Shown in pieces: positions 10,296 to 21,615 of a DNA stretch of 64,000 nucleotides; the first letter of the stretch is position 1, and every line of letters starts with the position of its first letter. The notes below the pieces were generated by a model, which saw only the letters and a list, made by a program, of their open reading frames with translations, ran no database searches and was not told where the DNA came from. Made by a program: the position numbers and the translations under genes. Location: the NCBI GenBank assembly GCA_023548195.1, contig JAJHZJ010000414.1:916501-980500 (forward strand), written 5' to 3'. The stretch comes from Bettongia penicillata ogilbyi (taxonomy: Eukaryota > Chordata > Mammalia > Diprotodontia > Potoroidae).

Positions 10296-10964
10296 GGAAT
10301 GAGTGATCCTTACTTTCAGAATGCATCTGAAACTCCTCCTATTCCTCATCCCCACATTTCCCTGCTTTTCCTGTCTTTCTCCAGAATTTAAGTGCTTGTA
10401 ATGAGCCAGGGAAAGGGGAAACAAAATCCCTGCTCTCCAGAAGCTTACATTCTGATAGGGAGAGGCAGTATGCCCACAACTGTGTACATACATAATGTAC
10501 AGAGAGTTGATAGGTGGCACAAAGGGAAGAACAGAGAGCTAGGGACCAGCCCCTCTCTTCCAAGCTTATACCATGGAGTAGCCCCCAAATGGGAGGCTTA
10601 GGAATTTTTTTGTATTTGCTAGGAAATGGAGGGAGACCCTCCAAAAAGAGACATTCCAGTCCAGTTTACAGAAAGACATGCCTTTGATCTCCTCCCCAGC
10701 TCTGATCAGCTCCAGATCAGTGGAAACTCTTGGTACAGAAGGGAGTGAGGTGCGAGGCAGCTGACACTTACTTGTCTGAGGGACTGAAATCCCTTGGTCT
10801 TGAAATCAAAGCCACAGCAGAGGAGAGGAAACCTCCTAGGGGGAGGCATCTGCCCTCCAGGCCCAGCAGGCCTTCTCAGAACAACCCAGCGTACAGACAT
10901 GTGGCTACCAACGATGTAATCACAGCAATTATAGAAAAGCTCTTATATCTCTAGTCACTCCTTT
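10296..10964. other. Mostly unassigned stretch
   Basis: CCCTGCTCTCCAGAAGCTTACATTC near 10428-10452 and AAGTGCTTGTAATGAGCCAGG resemble a short antisense L2 3' end. The rest, to 10964, shows no known repeat and no convincing coding region. The overlapping short frames here have no recognisable motif. Confidence 0.4.
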
Positions 10965-11245
10965 CTTAGGATCATAGAATGCTTGAGCTGGAAAAGATTT
11001 GAAAGATTCGTTCATTTGATGAGCATTTATTATGCCCCTACCATGTGCCAGGAATGTTATTAGAGGACAGAGAAAAAAAACTCCAGTGGTCTTTGTCATC
11101 AAAGAACACTTAAGATGAGCTGAGATTATCTAGTCCAACTGCTTTGTTTTACAGAAAATAAAACTGGTACCCCAAAAAGTTAGATGACTTGTCTCAGACT
11201 AATGGCAAAGCTAGGATTTGAACCCAGGCCCTTGCCTATCAAGGC
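10965..11245 (-). mobile_element. MIR-class SINE split by an L2 tail
   Basis: TAGAATGCTTGAGCTGGAAAAG begins a MIR-class repeat, GATGAGCATTTATTATGCCCC...CACTTAAGATGAG is an antisense L2 end, and the MIR resumes at TTATCTAGTCCAACTGC through GATTTGAACCCAGGCCC. Confidence 0.65.
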
Positions 11246-11324
11246 CAATATTTTAAAATTGCTTATCTCACTAAATACCCATGAAAGACAGGGCAGGGCA
11301 TCATCCTCTTCATTATAATAGTAA

Positions 11325-11545
11325 TAACTCACATTTAGACAATATTTCAAGCCTTCTTAAGTATTTTCTTTATAGTTCCTCTTCAAAGTACAAATGAGAC
11401 AATTGAGACTCGGGGCAGGGAGGGGCAGGGGGGGAAGTAGGTGACTTGTCCAGTGTCACACAGCTAGTGAGAATAGAACTGGCATTTGAATCCAGGACCT
11501 TTAACTCCAATTCTGGTGCTCTTTCTACCAAATCATTCTATGTAC
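11325..11545 (-). mobile_element. MIR-class SINE
   Basis: ACTCACATTTAGACAATATT, GGTGACTTGTCCAGTGTCAC, ACAGCTAGTGAGAATAGAAC, CATTTGAATCCAGGACC. Confidence 0.75.
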
Positions 11546-11639
11546 AGATAGGGAAACAGAGGACAAGAGGAATATTGGGGAATATACTAGTTATATAACA
11601 AGTTGGGGGGGTAGAACTCCCAAACCTGACCTAAAATCT

Positions 11640-11850
11640 CCTTTTTCATTTTATTTTTTTTAATTGCTGTCTGTTTTGACAATACAGTCATTTCCTCCCT
11701 CATCTCCATCCTTACCCACCATACCCTTCTGTGTAAAAAAGAAAAACATTTATGCAAAGCCAGCTGACTATGGCTACCTTTTGACAATGTATACCACATT
11801 CTAGTCTTTTCTTTTCCACTTAGTGGAGGAGACTTCATTTCTTCATGGTT
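11640..11850 (-). mobile_element. Probable L1 3'-end fragment
   Basis: A T-run (11648-11662) is followed by CAGTCATTTCCTCCCTC and CATTTATGCAAAGCCAGCTGAC, similar to another marsupial L1 tail type. Assignment rests on layout more than on strong similarity. Confidence 0.45.
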
Positions 11851-11889
11851 TCCAGAATGCAGAAAAGGAAGTAGCAGTAAAGGAGTAAA

Positions 11890-12068
11890 ATGATATTAGT
11901 AGATAGAGTGATGGACTTGTGTCAGCTTGTGTCAGCAAGATCTGGGTGCAAATCCTCCCTCTATGACCGTGAGTAACTCACTTAACTTTCCACAAGCTCA
12001 GTTTCCTCATCTGTAAAATGAGGATAATGATAGCCCATGTGCCTGCTTCACAGGGTTGTGGTACTGCC
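11890..12068 (+). mobile_element. MIR/MON1-type CORE-SINE
   Basis: ATAGAGTGATGGACTTGTG, CACTTAACTTTCCACAAGCTC, AGTTTCCTCATCTGTAAAATG, CTGCTTCACAGGGTTGTGG. GTGTCAGCTTGTGTCAGC near 11921 is a small internal duplication. Confidence 0.75.
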
Positions 12069-12744
12069 CTCGAAATTTAGCAGATCACAATGAGGAGTTT
12101 CCCAGTTCAGAGCAGGAACTAGGGAGAGGAGGCTGGAAAGCATGGCCAGCTGCCTTCACCCCTACCCCACAAACACAAGGGTTCTTTCTATAACAGACAG
12201 ATTCAGCCTCAGAGTCTCTCTGTCCCCTACCCCACATCACCTCACTCTTACTTCCCCCCCCCAAAAAAAACCCATACATAGGCTTCTGTTCTAAGACAGA
12301 AAAAGCCTGCTAGTAAGTAAGCTAGAATTGACATTCTCTAGTTTCTTTTCATTTGAGTGAAATTTTGACTTTTCAGTTGATTTCTCATCATCCCTACAAA
12401 ACATTCCTGAGTCTGGCGTTGTGCGGAGCTACTGGCCCAAGCCCTGGCCTCTCTGCCTCTAGGTAGCTCCCCTAAATGCTTACTCACCTGTGGCATCTCA
12501 CAGATCCCCAAGGGGCCTTCCTGTTCTGCCAGTCTCTAATTCGATGAGCTGCGTGTATGTGGTTCCAGGCATAGTATGCATTCTTCTCCCAGGAGCAGAG
12601 TCTCAGAAATACAGAAAAACAAGTCGTGGAGCCCAAAGCAAGAGGCAGGGGACATGGGCTGAGTGCCAAGCCTCTCGTCCCATTACGTGTATTCTTTGAA
12701 GCCCCAAGCACCACCGGAGGGAGGGGCTGGGTGGTTACTGGGGG
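12069..12744. other. Unassigned stretch
   Basis: No repeat family recognised. Small open frames on both strands overlap each other and none shows a domain, so no gene is called. Confidence 0.4.
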
Positions 12745-13025
12745 CCTGAGTTACAGAATAAAAATAATAACGATAACTCACATTAACATAGCACTTACGC
12801 AGGGCCAGACACTGCACCAAGTACTTATTATTATTGTCTCATTTGAGTCTTATGAGAACCCTGGGAGGAAAGTATTATTATCATCCCATTTTGCAGATGA
12901 GGAAACTGAGGCAGACAGAGGTAAAGTGACTTGCCCAGGGTCATATAGCTAGTAAGTGTGAAGCCAGACTTGAATTCAGGTCTTCTGACTCCGGGATGGT
13001 ACTCTATCCACAGTGCCAGTTTGCT
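12745..13025 (-). mobile_element. MIR-class SINE, near full length
   Basis: AACGATAACTCACATTAACA, GGCCAGACACTGCACC, CTCATTTGAGTCTTATGAG, CATTTTGCAGATGAGGAAAC, CAGGGTCATATAGCTAG, CTTGAATTCAGGTCTTCTGAC. Confidence 0.85.
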
Positions 13026-13204
13026 GCTAGAAGGCAGAAGTACTTATACTTTGTGCCTCCTGACTGGCCCATGTCTCCACAGGTCATTTTATCTATTCCT
13101 GTGCCTATACACTGGAGTATATTTATACCAGCCTAGACAGGTGGGAGGAGAAAAGACAGCTTTTTTCCTTCTGTTTATCCTACAAGGCCTCAGAAAAGTT
13201 CTCA

Positions 13205-13330
13205 GCACAGAGAAATATTATAATAGAAAGAATGCTGGCTCTCAGATCAGAAGACCTGATTTCAAATTCCAGCTCTGCTCTGAAGTAGCTGTGTGGTCTT
13301 GGACTAGTCACTTACCTTTCGTGGCCTTGT
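13205..13330 (+). mobile_element. MIR-class SINE fragment
   Basis: AGAAAGAATGCTGGCTCTCAG, AAGACCTGATTTCAAATTCC, GGTCTTGGACTAGTCACTTAC. Confidence 0.6.
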
Positions 13331-13705
13331 TTCCTTATCTATTTGCTGTCCCATCTCTATGTCTTTGCACCTGCTGTCTCCCAGGCCTGGAAGGTGCTCC
13401 CTCCTTACTTTCTCTTAGAAGACTCCCTAGCTTAAACTCCCTAGAGTGAAACCCAAGTGCTATTTCTGAGAAGGGCTGGCCCTTATTTCTACAGTTGTGT
13501 CCTTCCCTTTGACCCGAGCAGAAATTATCTGATTTCTTTTTGTAGGTTTTCATTTGTTTTTGTACATGTCTTTTCATTAATAGAACATAAGCTTCCCGAA
13601 GGCAGAGATTGCTTCCACTTGGGGGAAGGGGATTGTTTCTCCTTCATCTGGCACAATGCCTGGTCCATAATAGCAACTTAATAAGTATTTGTGGAATTAA
13701 TGAGT
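13331..13705 (+). mobile_element. L2 3' end
   Basis: GTCTTTGCACCTGCTGTCTC, CCAGGCCTGGAAGGTGCTCC, AGAACATAAGCTTCCCGAAGG, GGCACAATGCCTGGTCCATAAT, TTAATAAGTATTTGTGG. Confidence 0.8.
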
Positions 13706-14154
13706 CTGTTTAATTAAAATAAAAACAACCCAAGAAACAGAACCTTGAACTAGGCTGTGTCTAATCAAACAAATAAGTAAGCATTTGCTGTAAGCTGCCT
13801 TAGAAGTAATAAAAACACATTTTAAGACCTCATTCCTCCTCCTGGCTCCTAACACACACTGCCTGGGTTGGGTGGTAGGGACCAGTGTCAGCCATGGAAG
13901 CAGGTAAGTAGTTACACTAGATGGGCTGGCTGAGGTAAGCTGTGAGGACTTTATGCCCCCCCCCCCAACACACACATTAATTGGTAGCCACCATTGGGCA
14001 GGCTCTAGATTGGTGAGGGGAGGATGTGAAGAACTCCTGAGTTCTTGAGGGCTTAGTCTGTGGTAACCAAGTGAGATCTCTGTTAACGAATTCCTACTGA
14101 GTTGGGGTGAATTGGTTGGAACTAGGCAGAGTTGAAACATCAATGAATTAATAT

Positions 14155-14795
14155 GTCAGTTCAATTAAATAAACATTGATTAAGCACCTACTGCATGCCA
14201 AACACTGTGTAAAATTCTGGAGATAGAAAAAGAGACAAAAGACTCAAGCTTACGATCTACTAGGGGAGATAACATGCAAACAAATATAGATAAAGCAAGC
14301 CATACGCAGGTTAAATAGGAAATAATTACCAGAGAAATTCTTATATTTATTTACAGAGGAATTTTAGTTGAGACTTAAAGGTAAGTCAAGGAGGTCAGTA
14401 ATGGGAGTGAAGGAGGGAGAGCATTCCCGGCATGTGGGAAGGCCAGAGAAAATGCCCAGAACCAGGAGACCGAGTGTCTGGTTGGTAGACTAGCCAGGAG
14501 GCCAGTAATTTCACTGTACTGAAGGTATGCACTGGGGGTAAGGTATAAGAAGACTGGAAAGGTCAGAGGGGGCCAAGTTATGAAGGGCTTTGAATGCCAA
14601 GTAGGTATGTACAGCAAGAGCCAGACCAGGAGTTCCAAGGCTAATAAAACACAGGAAACAAAAGCCCCAGGAGAGGGTCAAAGTAGAATGAGCCCATGAG
14701 CTCAACATGGTGATTCCGAGGCTGAGGTGATGAGATAGGACCCATGCTTGGAAAGAACTTGAGTCAGTCCTGGAGTAGACATCCCTAGGATTTAG
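14155..14795 (-). mobile_element. L2 LINE, antisense
   Basis: AAACATTGATTAAGCACCTAC opens the 3' end, then AGCATTCCCGGCATGTGGG, AGGAGGCCAGTAATTTCACTG, GTATAAGAAGACTGGAAAGG, TATGAAGGGCTTTGAATGCC. Short open frames on the minus strand are eroded ORF2. Confidence 0.8.
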
Positions 14796-14819
14796 GTATA
14801 GAAAGATATCCAGGGCAGC

Positions 14820-15062
14820 TGGATAAATAAATATAAATAGTAACGACTAGCCTTTACATCACATTTGCAGTTTGCAAAGTAAACTTTTTTCTTTTGTTAC
14901 CTCACATAATCCTCCCAATTTCCTTTCAAGTAAATGCAATTATCATCCCTACTTTACTGAGGAAAGAAAGAATGCTTTAAAACATGCAGTTATGTGAGGC
15001 AAGATTTGAACTCAAGTCTTCCAGATTCCTAGTGCAGTGCTCTATCCACTTATCCGCTGTGA
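14820..15062 (-). mobile_element. MIR-class SINE
   Basis: AATAGTAACGACTAGCC, TTTACATCACATTTGCAG, CTTTACTGAGGAAAGAAAG, TTTGAACTCAAGTCTTCC, CTCTATCCACTTATCCGC. Confidence 0.7.
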
Positions 15063-15094
15063 CACCTGGATTGCTTAAACAGAAAGTCATGGGA

Positions 15095-15880
15095 TTGAGG
15101 CTGTGTTGTAGCGGGCAGTGAGGAGACCAGCTTACCGGGAATGAAGAATGCAGAAATGGTGAGTAGCAGGAGACATTGAAAGTAGGACCAGATGGTGAAG
15201 GATGTTGAACAGCTTTTCTTTTCTTTATTTTTAAATTAAAGCAATTTTTTCAATTAGCACATATTTCTTTTGTCTCTGAGAGGAAAAAAGAAACTTTTAA
15301 TAAAGTTATATCCTTTTCACTGGAAGGTTTTGGAGCATTGGGGAAATACAGTTATCCCATCCACATCACAAGAGTGAGCTGGAAAATCTATGGAACATTT
15401 TTTTGACCCTACCTTTATATCAAGGAAGAAGTCTGAATTATTATGCTATTAAAAGATAAAATAGGTTGACCTTATACAATACTATACATATATTTTATGC
15501 ATTTCTGAAGTTTTTCTGAATTTTTGATGGCCTCCTGTGTTGCCCGTGGCTTCTGCAAAACTCCCTCAAAATTCCCATTTAATTTCTTATGCTGACACAG
15601 AATACATCAAAACCTGGTAATGGAGAAATGTGGAAGGGATAACTGTAGTGTATTAGGAAGATGGTTTTGGCAGTGGCCCATTGACTAGAACAGAAAGTTA
15701 ACCATTGGAGGCAGGGAGACCTGTTAGGGGACACTATAGTTTAAAATAATCTAGGTGAGAAAGCCCAGGATTTGAGACGTAACAGGAGTGTAAAGGAGGG
15801 GATTGATTTCAAACAGTGTAGAGATAAGTACTTTGAATAAACCTTCTACCCTGAGGGATTGGAGGCGCTTCAATCCACTT
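15095..15880 (-). mobile_element. Probable diverged L2, antisense, with unknown insert
   Basis: GTGAGGAGACCAGCTTACC, AGGAGACATTGAAAGTAGG and later AAATAATCTAGGTGAGAAAG resemble antisense L2 ORF2. About 15200-15600 opens with a T/A-rich run and looks foreign, but no family could be assigned to it. Confidence 0.45.
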
Positions 15881-16097
15881 TGAGTGGCCAAAAAGAAGTC
15901 TTGTCTGCATTTTAAAAGAGAGTGTGCCCACGCACACATGGGAGCACACACATACACATATGCTGTGACCAAACTCTCTGTGAGTATACAAATTAAATAC
16001 TACCAAATTAAGTCAAGCATCCATGGTCCCTATCCCTACGATGAAGGGAGTGAGAATTATTCCCTCCTCTTCTTTTCAGGGATAAGCTTATCCCCAG

Positions 16098-16325
16098 GTG
16101 ACAGTGGATAGAGGGCCATAACTGGACTTAGAAAGACTCATCTTCTTGAATTCCAATCTTGCTTTAGACACTGTGGGACCCTGGGCAAGTCACTTAACCC
16201 TGTTTGCCTCAATTTCCTCATCTGGAAAATGAACTGGAGAAGAAAATGGCAAGGCACTCCAGTATCTTTACCAAGAAAATTCCAAATGGGGCCACAGAGT
16301 CAGATGCCACTGAATAAAGCTTTTT
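16098..16325 (+). mobile_element. MAR1-like CORE-SINE
   Basis: ACAGTGGATAGAGGGCC, CCCTGGGCAAGTCACTTAAC, AATGAACTGGAGAAGAAAATGG, GCCACAGAGTCAGATGCCAC, ending CTGAATAAAGC. Confidence 0.9.
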
Positions 16326-16429
16326 CTTAATTTACCCCATTATATATCTGTCATCTGTGAATCTCTCTCCATTCTTATTGACTCTATTTGTGTACTTAAC
16401 CTGTTGCTTGGGGCTTATAAATTCTAGGG

Positions 16430-16640
16430 ACAGCTAGGTAGTAAAGGGGATAGAGTGCTAGAGCTGAGTTCAAATTCTTCCTTAAAAAGGAGCAGCTGTG
16501 TGATCTCTTGGTCTCGATTCATTCATCTGTAAAGTAGGGATAATAACAGCACCTACCTCCCAGAGTTGTTATGACCATCAGATGAGAGAATATTCTTAAC
16601 CTTCAAGTGCTACATAAAGGTTAGTTATTATCTATTCTTA
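16430..16640 (+). mobile_element. MON1/MIR-type CORE-SINE
   Basis: GGACAGCTAGGTAGTAAAGG, GCACCTACCTCCCAGAG, TTGTTATGACCATCAGATGAG, AAGTGCTACATAAAGG, GTTAGTTATTAT tail. Confidence 0.85.
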
Positions 16641-16743
16641 TTAATAATGAACTGACTATTATCGATTTATTTTTGCCTGTGTAATTTGCCTTACATTTCT
16701 TCCTTCCAAACTTTAAGATGTGCTTTCTAGTATTTGTTTTCGT

Positions 16744-16880
16744 TAGGTTGTTCAGTTGCGACTTGCCCAGGGTCACACAGGGAATAAGTGTCTGGGGTCG
16801 GATTTGAACTCAGGAACACAGTCTTCCTGACTCCAGGCCCAGTACTTTGTGCACTATGGCATCCCCTAACTGCCCTGCTA
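16744..16880 (-). mobile_element. Internally deleted MAR1-like SINE
   Basis: The tail TAGGTTGTTCAGTTGCGAC joins directly to the core TTGCCCAGGGTCACACAGGG, so the roughly 110-bp body between them is missing. Head GGCATCCCCTAACTGCCC is intact. Confidence 0.7.
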
Positions 16881-16989
16881 GTGTTCCCGGTATTTGGTAA
16901 AGGAGTCCCTATCTATAATGCTTTCATAGACTGGAACCATCTCTTATCAGCTTTTTCTTTCGAGTCTGAGGGCTCCTAACCCCTTTTAA

Positions 16990-17270
16990 AAAGTCTGTTT
17001 CCTTGATCATTTGGCTCATTCCTTGGACTTTCTCCAGCTTCGTGATGTCTTTCTTGAAATTTAGTCACAAGAACTGAACATGATATTCTAGGTGCAGCCC
17101 TGTGGTATTTTGCAAGGGAAGGGCAAGGTTCTCTGTTCAGTCTCTAGCACTCTTCCAATGATGCCAAGGATGTTTCTGGCCTCACCAGCTACAGCTCTTC
17201 CTTGGGCCCACATCTTCAGGGATATCTGCCATACTGAGGTCAAAAAGTTCACTGCTGTATATAGAGTGTG
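16990..17270 (-). mobile_element. CR1/L3 LINE fragment
   Basis: GGACTTTCTCCAGCTTCGTGA, TCACAAGAACTGAACATGATATTC, AGGTGCAGCCCTGTGG and GCCAAGGATGTTTCTGGCCTC correspond to the antisense CR1/L3 region upstream of its 3' end. Confidence 0.75.
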
Positions 17271-17454
17271 CTGACCAAGCTCTCTGAGGTGGGGAGAAGG
17301 GTCAGGAAAACGGGACTGTTCCAATTTCCTTTTCCTCTATCAGAGGAAGTTTCTTTTTATGGGGCCTGGGGAATCTTCTGACACATTACATGGTTCATTC
17401 TTTTCGTGTTCAAGTGTGCTTTATTTATTACCAACATGTAGGCTTATAGGTCCC

Positions 17455-17640
17455 TAGCTCTAAGACTAGAAGGACTCTCTGAGGCAATCTAGTCTGACTT
17501 ATTCTTTTTATAGATGAGAGACTTGGGGCCCAGAGAGGTCCATCGACTTCCCCCAAGGTCACATAGGTACTAGGGATCAAAAGGCAGAATTTGAACCTAA
17601 GCCCTGAGACAGTGCCTTATCTACTTTACCATGCAGCAAA
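17455..17640 (-). mobile_element. MIR-class SINE
   Basis: AAGACTAGAAGGACTCTCTG, TAGATGAGAGACTTGGGGCCC, GGTCACATAGGTACTAGG, AATTTGAACCTAAGCCC. Confidence 0.7.
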
Positions 17641-17881
17641 GTCTAGATGGCATGAATATTGATCTCCTGTGGGCAACCTATTCCTAAGGTATTGATTTCT
17701 ACCTCAGTATCTCCATGTCTAGTACAATCCAGGAGATAGAGCTCTGAGCTATGCCCATCTTAACATAATTCCCTATATGTATGTCTAACCTCTTTCAATT
17801 CTCGCCTCTGGCACCAAGCTTCATGTTGCATCAGCAAGGAAGACTGACCGAATTCCTTCAGAATTAAGGTCTGAGTGCATA

Positions 17882-18135
17882 GGACAGCTAGATGGTGCAG
17901 TGGATAGAGTGTCAGTGCTGGAGTTGGGAAGACCCCTCTTCCTAAATTCAAATCCAGTCTCAGACATTTCCTAGCTGTGTGAACCAGGGCAAATCACTTA
18001 ATTCTGTTTGCCGCAGTTTCCTCATCTGTAAAAAAGCTGGAGAAGGAAATGACAAACCACTGCAGTACCTCTTCCAAGAAAACCCCAAATGGGATCGCAA
18101 AGAGTCAGGACTGAAAATGATAGAACGATAAATAA
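17882..18135 (+). mobile_element. MAR1-like CORE-SINE
   Basis: GACAGCTAGATGGTGCAGTGG head, CAGTTTCCTCATCTGTAAA core, CTGGAGAAGGAAATGACAAAC body, GGGATCGCAAAGAGTCAGG tail. Complete. Confidence 0.92.
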
Positions 18136-18324
18136 CTCAACTATAAGGAAAACCCCAGGGTTAATTGTGAACCTGTTGCTTCTGAATTAATCCCTGGATG
18201 AAGGATTTGATTTGCTGATAAAGACTTAAGTAAATGACAAGTAATAGAGAAAAAATCAAGCAATTAGAACCTTTAAATGAATTCTCAGACTAATGGGATA
18301 GAAACTGGCTATTATGTGCAAATC

Positions 18325-18525
18325 CAGAGATACTGGATAGAGAGCTAGCCTGGTAGGGAAGACCCAGTTTCAAATCCTGTCCCTGACACTTACCTGTGTT
18401 GTTTAACTTCTCAGCATCCCAGAGAAATTCTCTAAGATTATAAATTGTACAGCAGATGTCCATCTGCATAAGTAGAGAGAATTTCCTACCTAGGGAATTA
18501 TCTATACCTGTGAATTAATGGAACA
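18325..18525 (+). mobile_element. CORE-SINE with GAAATCACAGGTC-class tail
   Basis: CTGGATAGAGAGCTAGCCTG head, CAAATCCTGTCCCTGACACTTACC core, then TTCTCTAAGATTATAAATTG, GATGTCCATCTGCATAAG, TAGGGAATTATCTATACCTGTGAA. The best preserved copy of this tail class in the window. Confidence 0.6.
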
Positions 18526-19260
18526 ATCAGTCAACATTTATTAGGCACCTACTGTATGTCAGGAAAATCTAATGGGAGAAAACAAGAAGAAACATATACA
18601 AACAAGCTATATTCAGGATAAATAGAAAATAGAAAAGATATGCAAAGCATTGCGCTAAGTGCTGGGGATGCAAAGGTTTTTTAAAATTATAGATTTTTTT
18701 TGCCTTCAAGGAGCTTATATTCTTGTGGGAGCAGAGAAAGAAATACAATATATACACAGATAAATGTATTCTAAGAAGGTTGTGATGACAGCAAGGGTAA
18801 GATCCAATAGAAACACATTAAGAAAATTTTAGCAGGCATTGAACGCCTTTCAAAGACAAAGGATGAAGGGAAGGAAACAGGGAGCCAGTTGTGAAACACG
18901 AAATAATATTACCATTTCCCAAGCAAAATAATAAATACAAATGGAAAAGCATTAAGTAGAGGATTAGAATGGGGTGACATCAGCGAAGGAAGAATTCTTG
19001 GAGAGAATGAGTTTGAAGCTGTTTTGAAGGTGCAGGGGAGGGAAAGAGAAGGGAAGGAAGAGGGAGAGAGGAGAGAGAGAAAGAAGAAAGAGAAGTAATT
19101 AAAGCAAGAGCAAACAGAAGAAGGAAGAAGAAAATTCCAACTGCAAAGAGACTAACTCATAATAGTGACAGCTAAGTTTGGAAAAGTGGGTAGGGAAGGC
19201 CTCGACAGCCTCGATCAGACGATTTGATCTGACAGCCCGAGGGAGTTAACAGGTTATTGA
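18526..19260 (-). mobile_element. L2 LINE, antisense
   Basis: CAGTCAACATTTATTAGGCACC, TAAGTGCTGGGGATGCAAAG, CTTCAAGGAGCTTATATTC, AATTCTTGGAGAGAATGAG, then a purine-rich tract (19031-19100) within the copy. Confidence 0.75.
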
Positions 19261-19284
19261 AGAGTGGTGTTGTTAGGAAAATGA

Positions 19285-19500
19285 AGTTTTACTGAGGAGG
19301 CCTCTTGGTATAGTCAACTTGAAAGAGGACTGTGCTCAGAGTCAGGGTGACCTGATTTTAAATCTTGTTTCTGGCCCATATTGACTGTGTGACCCTGGCT
19401 AAGTCACTCTGCCAGCTCTATGCCTCCGTTTTCTCATCTGCAAGATAGCAGGTTGCACTCCAAGACCTCTGAGGTCCCTTCCATCTCTAAATTGATGATC
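19285..19500 (+). mobile_element. MIR-class SINE
   Basis: GACCTGATTTTAAATCTTG, CTGTGTGACCCTGGCTAAG, CGTTTTCTCATCTGCAAG and GAGGTCCCTTCCATCTCTAAA tail. Confidence 0.75.
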
Positions 19501-21337
19501 ATAGGGAGACCAGCTAGGATACTGGCAGGAATCCATGCATGAGGTGAGGAGAATGCTGGGCTAGGTTGATTGCAATGAGAATGGATGAGAAGGGGATATC
19601 CAAGAGACATTAATCAAATTTGATCCTTGTGAAACTTCTGAGAACAGAATGTGTTTGATAAATAGCTGTCCTAGATCTCATTGCTCACATCAGCTTGTCT
19701 CTTTCAGATTGAGAATCACCGAGGGGGAGCCTGTTGGTCAGGCTATATACTGAGATGTATAGGAGAGGCATTTAATTCAGGCTTCTCAGGCTGATCCTGA
19801 ATTGAAATCTTGCTTGAGCCTGAGAATGTGCTTAGTGGACTCTCCATTTTCTGCTGTCCTAAGGAGCCTATGTCCTAGGGGATGGGGTGGGCAAAGTCCT
19901 TGCTTTTGGAGGTGGGGAAAGGGGAGGGAGGTGGTGGTGTTGCTAGAAAAAAAATCAGGGCCTTTGGAGCTGGTGCAGCACTGTCTCCAGATGCTGAGAG
20001 AGCTTGTTGCCATGGGGATGGGCACACACTGCTGATGCCCTGAAGAGGAGGGGAAGAGATGGCAGTTGTAGTGTAACAGGGTTGAGGCTGTGGCATCCCC
20101 AGGAGGTGGGGCAGAGGGGGAGTTGCATTTCTTTTGGGAATGGAAAAGTGCTACATCCAAGTGGATACTTGCAAGGATTACAGAGGTACACCACCAGACT
20201 CCCTGATCCTTCTTGAATTTTGCCATGGAAGAATTATACCTTCTCTACCAGCAGTCTACTTACCTCTCACTTCCTTCTCTCTTTTCTCTCCCTGTCTGTA
20301 GTAGGATTCTGAATACCCTCTACTCTACCTAGAGTGTGTCTTTGCCCTATGACCCCAGCATAAATCATTGTCATCTGTCCTTCCTTCCAGAGCTCTGGTT
20401 GGGGTTTATTTAGCAAGTTCAGATCAGGACAAAGTACAGAAAGGAGAAGGGAGTTAGTTGGCCTTCTCCAGGACTAAAAGAAGACTGAAGGAGGGCATTA
20501 AGTAGCTTGTTATCAGGAAAAACCCCTCCCTAGACGACAGAAAAGTAAAGCATTTAAACCATTGAAAGTGTTTGAGCCAGCCAGCCATCAGGAGAAGAGC
20601 TTTCTGGAGAAAGCTTAGGCGGATTAAAACACTGGAATGGCTCTGCTAGGAACTGTTTCATAAGAGGGTTTTTGAGAGTAGAGGGGAATTCCAGAGGCCC
20701 AAAGATGAAGCTCATTACCTATCTCCTGAAGCTACGGAATGAAATACGCCATTTTGGACATGGTCAGCTTCGAAATTTGTTTTGTTACATTATTTGTTCT
20801 GAGAGTTTAATTTTTCTTTTTTCTTGTTCCAAAAGGATGCAGTAAGTGGAGGAAGGGAAAGGAAATATATTTTTGTTCAATGAAAAATAAAATAGAGAAT
20901 AGAGGGGAATACCTTGGCTGGAGTGGAAGGAAGAGGGGTGCTGTTTCTGGGTTCTTTATGCTCTGGGCCTTCATCACATTGCAGTAGGGAGTAAGGAAAA
21001 AGTTAATTAGGCAAGGAGGCAGAGGAGAATATTGGCAGGGGCCCCTTCCCTTCCACCTAGTTCCAGCCATTCTCAGGATTGTCAGGTCACAGATAAATTT
21101 AGCCAATCTATTTACTGTGGGCTTGCCAAGGGGGAAAAATCATGTAAACGATTGGAAAGTATTGGCAAAAGGGGAATTCCTTCCTAGTTGGACTTCTTTT
21201 CTCCCCTTTTCAGCTGTAAGGGAATTACCAGGCACAGTATATGAGGCCCCCCCACTCCCTCCAAGGCTAACAGAACCAGTCATGAGTTTGGGTACAAATG
21301 TTACAGTGAATGTCTCTCTGTTTCTGTACATACATTC
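19501..21337. other. Long unassigned stretch without demonstrable exon
   Basis: No repeat family recognised over most of it. The longest frame, minus 19786-20226 (146 codons), is proline/serine-rich, overlaps open frames on both strands, and has no recognisable domain. The G-rich tract near 19895-19945 is purine-skewed. Possible host-unique sequence. Confidence 0.45.
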
Positions 21338-21377
21338 TCTGTCTCTCTCTGTGTCTCTGTCTGTCTGTCTCTCTCCT
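21338..21377 (+). repeat. TCTC/TGTC microsatellite
   Basis: A run of TCTC and TGTC units immediately 5' of the SINE at 21379. Confidence 0.85.
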
Positions 21378-21378
21378 A

Positions 21379-21615
21379 GGTGGTACAGGAGATAGAGTGA
21401 TGGGCCTGGAGTCAGGAAGACTGCCTTCCTGACTTCAAATCCAGCCAAAGGCACTTACTAGCTGTGATACCCTGGACAAGTCACTTAACCCTTTTTGCCT
21501 CAGTTTCCTCACTTGTAAAATGAACTGGAGAAGGAAATGGCAAACCACTCCAGTATCTTTGCCAAGAAAACCACAAATAAGGTGATGAAGAGTCAGACAT
21601 GAATGAACACCAACA
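21379..21615 (+). mobile_element. MAR1-like CORE-SINE
   Basis: AGGTGGTACAGGAGATAGAG head, CCTGGACAAGTCACTTAACC, AACTGGAGAAGGAAATGGC and GATGAAGAGTCAGACATGAATG tail. Flanked on both sides by microsatellites. Confidence 0.92.

Noticed and set aside
12958..13449. 163-codon plus-strand frame
   Set aside because: It spans the head of an antisense MIR, a SINE fragment and the start of an L2 3' end, so the open frame is accidental.
13697..14143. 148-codon minus-strand frame
   Set aside because: No recognisable domain, a C-run of nine in the middle, and no splice or promoter context. Chance frame.
19786..20226. 146-codon minus-strand frame that might be a gene
   Set aside because: Pro/Ser-rich composition mirrors a G-rich plus strand. 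Other frames on both strands are equally open and no motif is conserved.
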